Part shown: positions 21,660 through 25,828 of the stretch, piece after piece
How positions within the stretch are numbered: position 1 is the first letter of the stretch
How the letters are laid out: each line of letters starts with the position of its first letter
From: a virus
DNA length: 25,828 nucleotides
Reading direction: 5' to 3' (one strand)
IMG/VR virus record: IMGVR_UViG_3300021131_000468
Location: 1-25,828 of that record
Notes under the pieces: model-generated
The model's database searches: none
Told to the model about the DNA's origin: nothing
What the model saw: the letters and a program-made list of their open reading frames with translations, nothing else
Program-made: the position numbers and the translations under genes

Positions 21660-21994
21660 CCGCAACACCACACAACGTTGGACTTCACCCAGAGGACTGT
21701 TTCGGCTGTAAGGCCGCTTCTATCTCTATTGCTCCGTCTGCAATGGAGACACGTTCTAATGCCGGTGTTATTGACATGGACACAAAGAAGATGCACAAAG
21801 ACGTGGATGCTTACAGGCGTCTACGCAAAGACGGTGTGCAACCAAAGACGGTTAAAGGTTCTGCTTCGCTAGAACAACGAGCCGGATCAAAGTGGGAAAT
21901 TGAAACAGGCATGAACCTTGGTGGCGACGCCAAGGTAGGTGCTCGATACGATGCAGCTCAGGCTGCAATAAGCGCAGGAGCAACTGCTGAATGA
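21656..21994 (+). CDS. Small protein before fibre (112 aa)
   Basis: N-terminus with CFGC (15-18) and upstream His (H6, H11), a possible metal site. Then a charged helix MDTKKMHKDVDAYRRLRKDG (about 41-60), a KWEIETGMNLGG segment, and an Ala-rich end (YDAAQAAISAGATAE). No domain recognised. It overlaps both neighbours by ATGA, the second being the fibre gene, so it is expressed together with it. It might assist assembly or attachment of the fibre, but that rests on location only. Confidence 0.65.
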   Translation: MTATPHNVGLHPEDCFGCKAASISIAPSAMETRSNAGVIDMDTKKMHKDVDAYRRLRKDGVQPKTVKGSASLEQRAGSKWEIETGMNLGGDAKVGARYDAAQAAISAGATAE

Positions 21995-24900
21995 CAAATT
22001 ACCTGCTTTCAGGAACCGTTGCAGGACCTTCGGGATTCCTTAACGGCGCTGGTGTCTACGCGTACAAGGCATCTCTATTCACTTCTCCACCTACAGCAGG
22101 TCAACCTGCACCTACTGGTCTTACTCTCGGAACTGACTACTTCGGACCTGCCACTACCGGAACTCAATGGGGTGGTCCAGGGCAATGGGAACTTACCGTA
22201 ACTGCTGCGGTTAACTACTACATCGGTGTCCAATACCCAATCGGTTCTACAACCGCACAATGGTACTGGTCATTTGACGATTCGCTGACTCAAATCAAGG
22301 GAGACACTGGAACACAGGGCCCACAGGGTTATCAAGGTAATCAGGGTTATCAGGGCACACAAGGGAACCAAGGTACACAGGGTGTACAAGGTACACGTGG
22401 ATACCAAGGTTATCAAGGATACCAAGGATTTACTGGTTCACAAGGTACCCAAGGCCCACAGGGTCTTACTGGTTCACAAGGCTCACAGGGCGTTACAGGT
22501 GCCACTGGTGCGCAGGGGAACCAAGGCTACCAGGGTAACCAAGGTAACCAAGGTCTAACTGGCTCACAGGGCACACAGGGTTATCAGGGCACAACAGGTT
22601 CTACCGGTGCTCAGGGAGCTACCGGATCGACTGGAGCACAGGGAAGTACTGGTGCACAAGGTTCACAAGGTAATCAGGGCACACAGGGCAATCAAGGATT
22701 CCAAGGTAGTCAAGGTTTTCAAGGTGTACAGGGCAGTCAGGGAACCACTGGTTCTACTGGTGCCACTGGTGCACAAGGTTCAACCGGCTCGCAAGGGGCA
22801 CAGGGATACCAAGGAACTCAGGGCAACCAAGGTAACCAAGGATACCAAGGTTCTACTGGTGCCACAGGTGCACAGGGCAATCAGGGTTTTCAAGGCGTAC
22901 AAGGTAATCAAGGCTTCCAAGGTTTCCAAGGCACAACAGGCTCTACTGGCTCACAAGGTAATCAAGGATACCAAGGTAACCAAGGTTACCAAGGTTACCA
23001 AGGTTACCAAGGTGTAGTCGGAAGCATTGGACCTCAAGGTGCTGGTGGAACGTCTGCTTACTACGGTTCGTACTATTCAACATCAACACAAACATTATCC
23101 ACTGCCAACACTGGTCAAGCCATTACGTTTAATGGAACATACCAGCAAGCAGGTATTTCTGTTGCTTCTAGTTCTCGTATTACGTTTGCTTATGCCGGTC
23201 AGTACGGTATTAACTTCTCTGCTCAATTAACGCAAACAGACAATTCAAATGACCAAGTTCTTATTTGGCTACGAAAGAACGGTTCTGACGTTTCTCAGTC
23301 CAACACTGATGTGACTATGGACAAGCAAAACTCAGACAAAGTTGCTGCGTGGGAATGGCAAGTTACCGCTGCGGCTAACGATTACTTTGAAATTTACTGG
23401 ACATCTAATTCAACGTCAGTAACGCTTCTTGCCATCTCATCTCCTACCACTGGCCCAGCAATACCATCTGTAATTGCTAATGCTTACCTCATTACCGCTG
23501 CTGGTGCTACTGGTGCTCAAGGAGCACAAGGCTCACAGGGTGTTCAGGGTTATCAAGGTAATCAAGGATTCCAAGGTGTTGCCGGAACACAAGGTATTAA
23601 CGGTACGCAGGGACCACAGGGTACACAGGGCAATCAGGGTAACCAAGGATTCCAAGGTGCTAACGGTTCTAACGGTGCACAAGGATCACAAGGAGCTACA
23701 GGCTCACAGGGCAACCAAGGTTTCCAGGGAACTACCGGAGCACAGGGTTCAACAGGTGCTCAGGGAACAACTGGTGCACAAGGCTCTACAGGTGCGCAGG
23801 GTTCTACTGGAGCGCAAGGTTCTACTGGTGCTCAAGGTAACCAAGGCTTTCAAGGTGTTCAGGGTTCTACAGGTTCGCAGGGTTCTACTGGTGCACAGGG
23901 AACTCAGGGTTTCCAAGGTGCAACTGGGTCTACTGGTGCACAAGGTAGCCAAGGTTCACAAGGAGCCACCGGAGCCACTGGTGCTCAGGGTAACCAAGGG
24001 TTTCAAGGTTTCCAGGGCACGCAGGGCAACCAAGGTGCTACTGGAACTACAGGCTCGCAAGGTTCACAGGGATACCAGGGTTACCAAGGCGTACAAGGTT
24101 CACAAGGATACCAAGGTAGTCAGGGTTCAACTGGTTCACAGGGATCACAAGGTACTTCGGTTGCCCTCGCTACCGTCAGCCTCACCGCTCAGTCCGCAGC
24201 TCAAGCAGCCACAACGCTCTACACCCCTGCCTCTGACGGTCTCTTTACTATTAACTATTACGCCAAAGTCACCACCGCAGCAACGACTTCTTCAACGCTT
24301 GGTGTGTTCTCGGTCATCTCTACCGATACCGACTCCAACGTAGTTACCTCAGTTGGTCAATCAACTCAGCAGAACTCTTTGACTACTGGGTTTATCTCCG
24401 GCTCAATTACCGTCTACGCCAAAGCCTCAACCCCAATCCAATACTCACTCGCCTACGCCTCATCTGGGGCTACCGCTATGCAGTACGAATTGCGAGTTGT
24501 GGTGGCTGGAACTACTGCTCCGTCATCTACTGGCACAGTCTCATCATTCAATGGTCGTACTGGTGCGGTTACTCCGGCAAGTGGTGATTACGGCGCTGCG
24601 ACTGGTGTTATGCCTACCACTTCTTATCTTGGTGGAAAGAACTGGGTAATTAACGGTGGTATGGACATTTGGCAACGAGCAACGACATACTCAACTGCTG
24701 GTTCTGGTTACTTTACGGCTGACCGTTGGAACATAAACTTGGCTGGAACAACTACGTTCTCCCAATCAACAGACGTTCCTACCGCAATAGCAACTTCTTA
24801 TTCTTTGCAGTGGGTGACTGGTGCTTCATCTTCCTATGGTCAGTATTATCAAGCATTAGAAAACGCCAACGTAATACCGCTTCGTGGTCAAACAATGACT

Positions 24901-25566
24901 TTAAGCGCTTATGTAAAAACAGCCGGTTCTTACGCTGGCAACATTTTGTTTGGCGTAACTTATTCAACAAGCACAGATGCATCGGGTTCGGTGACAACGC
25001 CACTTGCTTCAAGCACATACGCAGGTTCTTCATACACTTCATGGGGATTAGTAACTTGCACCTTTACCGTTCCATCAAACGCTTACGGATTAAAAGTCAA
25101 TGTATTGCCCGATACCGCACAGGCTTCTGGCGTAACAATGAAGATGACCGGAGTCCAACTTGAAATCGGTTCTACGGCCACAGCCTTCTCACGTGCTGGT
25201 GGAACTATTCAAGGTGAGTTAGCAGCTTGTCAGAGGTACTACTACCGTTGGACTGCAAATGCAACTTACTCTCGTTATCCAGTATTAGGTCTTGCGGCTA
25301 ACACCACACAAGTTTTCTTTCCATCCATTACTCCAGTTACTTTGCGAGCAGTACCTACTGCACTTGAAAGCAGTTCAAACTGGCGTGTCTTTGATGGAGC
25401 AAATGTTGTAACTGGCGCAACTCTTTCAATGATTGTTTCAACAGAAGCAGAACTGCAACCATATTTAATTGCAACAGTATCAAGCGGATTAACTCAATAC
25501 AGGCCGTATATGGTTACAGCCAATAATGATGCTTCGGCCTACATCGGACTAAGTGCGGAACTCTAA
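21991..25566 (+). CDS. Collagen-like/C1q-like tail fibre (1191 aa)
   Basis: Probable receptor-binding fibre. An N-terminal module (1-102) is followed by Gly-X-Y block 1 (about 103-350), a beta-sandwich (about 351-504; YAGQYGINFSAQL...VLIWLRKNGSDV) like C1q/TNF domains, Gly-X-Y block 2 (505-722), a second beta-sandwich (723-845), and SFNGRTGAVT (about 850), a motif common near phage fibre tips. The C-terminal part has NWVINGGMDIWQR, a carbohydrate-binding-like section with YSLQWVTGASS and LSAYVKTAG, then VQLEIGSTATAF...CQRYYYRW, typical of fibre ends. The collagen blocks use Gln or Thr in most Y positions and almost no charged residues (K103, D105 and one Arg). The triple-stranded fibre would display sugar-binding tips. 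Last large gene before the window end; ATGA overlap upstream, TAATG overlap downstream. Confidence 0.9.
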   Translation: MTNYLLSGTVAGPSGFLNGAGVYAYKASLFTSPPTAGQPAPTGLTLGTDYFGPATTGTQWGGPGQWELTVTAAVNYYIGVQYPIGSTTAQWYWSFDDSLTQIKGDTGTQGPQGYQGNQGYQGTQGNQGTQGVQGTRGYQGYQGYQGFTGSQGTQGPQGLTGSQGSQGVTGATGAQGNQGYQGNQGNQGLTGSQGTQGYQGTTGSTGAQGATGSTGAQGSTGAQGSQGNQGTQGNQGFQGSQGFQGVQGSQGTTGSTGATGAQGSTGSQGAQGYQGTQGNQGNQGYQGSTGATGAQGNQGFQGVQGNQGFQGFQGTTGSTGSQGNQGYQGNQGYQGYQGYQGVVGSIGPQGAGGTSAYYGSYYSTSTQTLSTANTGQAITFNGTYQQAGISVASSSRITFAYAGQYGINFSAQLTQTDNSNDQVLIWLRKNGSDVSQSNTDVTMDKQNSDKVAAWEWQVTAAANDYFEIYWTSNSTSVTLLAISSPTTGPAIPSVIANAYLITAAGATGAQGAQGSQGVQGYQGNQGFQGVAGTQGINGTQGPQGTQGNQGNQGFQGANGSNGAQGSQGATGSQGNQGFQGTTGAQGSTGAQGTTGAQGSTGAQGSTGAQGSTGAQGNQGFQGVQGSTGSQGSTGAQGTQGFQGATGSTGAQGSQGSQGATGATGAQGNQGFQGFQGTQGNQGATGTTGSQGSQGYQGYQGVQGSQGYQGSQGSTGSQGSQGTSVALATVSLTAQSAAQAATTLYTPASDGLFTINYYAKVTTAATTSSTLGVFSVISTDTDSNVVTSVGQSTQQNSLTTGFISGSITVYAKASTPIQYSLAYASSGATAMQYELRVVVAGTTAPSSTGTVSSFNGRTGAVTPASGDYGAATGVMPTTSYLGGKNWVINGGMDIWQRATTYSTAGSGYFTADRWNINLAGTTTFSQSTDVPTAIATSYSLQWVTGASSSYGQYYQALENANVIPLRGQTMTLSAYVKTAGSYAGNILFGVTYSTSTDASGSVTTPLASSTYAGSSYTSWGLVTCTFTVPSNAYGLKVNVLPDTAQASGVTMKMTGVQLEIGSTATAFSRAGGTIQGELAACQRYYYRWTANATYSRYPVLGLAANTTQVFFPSITPVTLRAVPTALESSSNWRVFDGANVVTGATLSMIVSTEAELQPYLIATVSSGLTQYRPYMVTANNDASAYIGLSAEL
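22297..23040 (+). repeat. Collagen-coding repeat block 1
   Basis: Imperfect 9-bp (Gly-X-Gln) and 18-bp repeats within the fibre gene, for example GGTTACCAA in tandem near 22984-23012. Synonymous codons vary from unit to unit, so the protein repeat is much better conserved than the DNA. Confidence 0.9.
23503..24156 (+). repeat. Collagen-coding repeat block 2
   Basis: The second run of Gly-X-Y coding units, separated from block 1 by the first C1q-like module. It is richer in GSTGAQ and GTTGAQ units (a near-tandem run at about 23754-23835) than block 1, which favours GYQ and GNQ. No charged codons occur in the block. Prone to length change by recombination. Confidence 0.9.
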
Positions 25567-25706
25567 TGAACATTGAAAACTTTATTCAAACAGACTGGGA
25601 TGGCAATACCGTTGATATGTTCAGAACAGATGATGGCAACGGCAACTTGGTTGTAATGACTAAAGCCACCTACGACGCACAACTAGCCTCTCAGGAGAAT
25701 AACTAA
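25566..25706 (+). CDS. Small protein after fibre (46 aa)
   Basis: ATG at 25566 overlaps the fibre stop (TAATG); stop TAA at 25704-25706. An acidic 46-aa peptide (NFIQTDWDGNTVDMFRTDDG, then a helix TKATYDAQLAS). No domain recognised. It ends in the coupling cassette CAGGAGAATAACTAATG that begins the next gene, the same design as in the clamp operon. Could be a fibre chaperone or assembly factor by position only. Confidence 0.65.
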   Translation: MNIENFIQTDWDGNTVDMFRTDDGNGNLVVMTKATYDAQLASQENN

Positions 25707-25828
25707 TGGCTCAGTCCATCTCACAAGAAGCAATCGGCGCTACCGGACTCCCTGGGGCTACGGCTGCATCACGTCACGCCGGAGCTACAACTTCGGGCGC
25801 ACCTACGTCAGGTACGTTTGCGGTGGGC
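25706..25828 (+). CDS. Truncated structural gene (3' beyond window)
   Basis: ATG at 25706, frame open for 41 codons to the window edge. The visible part is Ala/Gly/Thr/Ser-rich and ends SGAPTSGTFAVG, a phrase often seen at the start of phage structural or fibre-associated modules ('SGTFAVGD...'). Only the N-terminus is present, so the product cannot be named. Ribosome-binding site CAGGAG is supplied by the end of the upstream gene. Confidence 0.6.
   Translation, partial: MAQSISQEAIGATGLPGATAASRHAGATTSGAPTSGTFAVG

Noticed and set aside
22297-24156. Short repeats that could resemble a CRISPR array
   Set aside because: Units are 9-18 bp, contiguous, with no spacers, and encode collagen triplets.
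22607-24343. Long Val/His/Lys-rich frames inside the fibre gene (22607-23017, 23474-24343)
   Set aside because: They are out-of-frame shadows of Gly-X-Gln repeat DNA; the main fibre frame is continuous.

Overview
The window is part of a double-stranded DNA tailed-phage genome (Caudoviricetes). It carries a DNA-packaging and capsid block in order: terminase, portal, two very large probable internal virion proteins, scaffold, major capsid protein, small head-completion-type proteins and a collagen-like fibre. The likely host is an actinobacterium of moderate GC, possibly a freshwater lineage. This is inference from gene style (scaffold, capsid, a zinc-ribbon protein after the capsid gene, and a 128-aa protein of a type common beside actinophage structural genes) and from apparent leaderless promoters, not from a database match. 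All confident genes are on the plus strand and tightly packed, with TAATG or ATGA overlaps at most junctions.

Layout. 1-316 is a leader with direct repeats and a TTGACA-type promoter. 317-1822 is a four-gene translationally coupled operon: a short DnaN-like sliding clamp, two small unknown proteins and a membrane peptide, closed by an intrinsic terminator. 1929-2217 is a second promoter/gene/terminator unit encoding a 54-aa Cys-rich protein. 2218-3130 has no confident gene. It is rich in inverted repeats, has two sigma70-like promoters, and holds a well-formed candidate small RNA (3049-3129) plus a tRNA-shaped fold (2797-2865). 3151-4805 holds small genes: a leaderless Cys-rich peptide, a leaderless HslV/proteasome-like Ntn hydrolase, a Cys/His-rich peptide, a DUF1599-like protein, a two-TM holin-like protein and an acidic unknown. 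4795-18349 holds TerL with a fused N-terminal HTH, portal, a Pro/Gln-rich protein, a 2353-aa giant with an internal ADP-ribosyltransferase-like domain, and 200-aa and 531-aa probable virion proteins. 18350-18510 is a leader with an extended -10 promoter and a hairpin. 18511-25828 holds scaffold, major capsid protein, seven small proteins, a 1191-aa collagen/C1q-like fibre, a 46-aa protein and a truncated structural gene.

How it fits together. TerL packages DNA through the portal into a procapsid built by scaffold and MCP. The giant protein and its two neighbours lie between portal and scaffold and are plausible internal or ejection proteins, with the ART-like domain a candidate effector delivered with the genome. 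The fibre ends in carbohydrate-binding-like modules and probably recognises the host. No tape measure, tail tube or sheath is visible, so a short-tailed virion is possible, but the window is too short to settle this. The least expected items are the phage-encoded Ntn hydrolase with Thr/Asp/Lys at HslV-like spacing, the ART-bearing giant, the half-size clamp and the small-RNA region.
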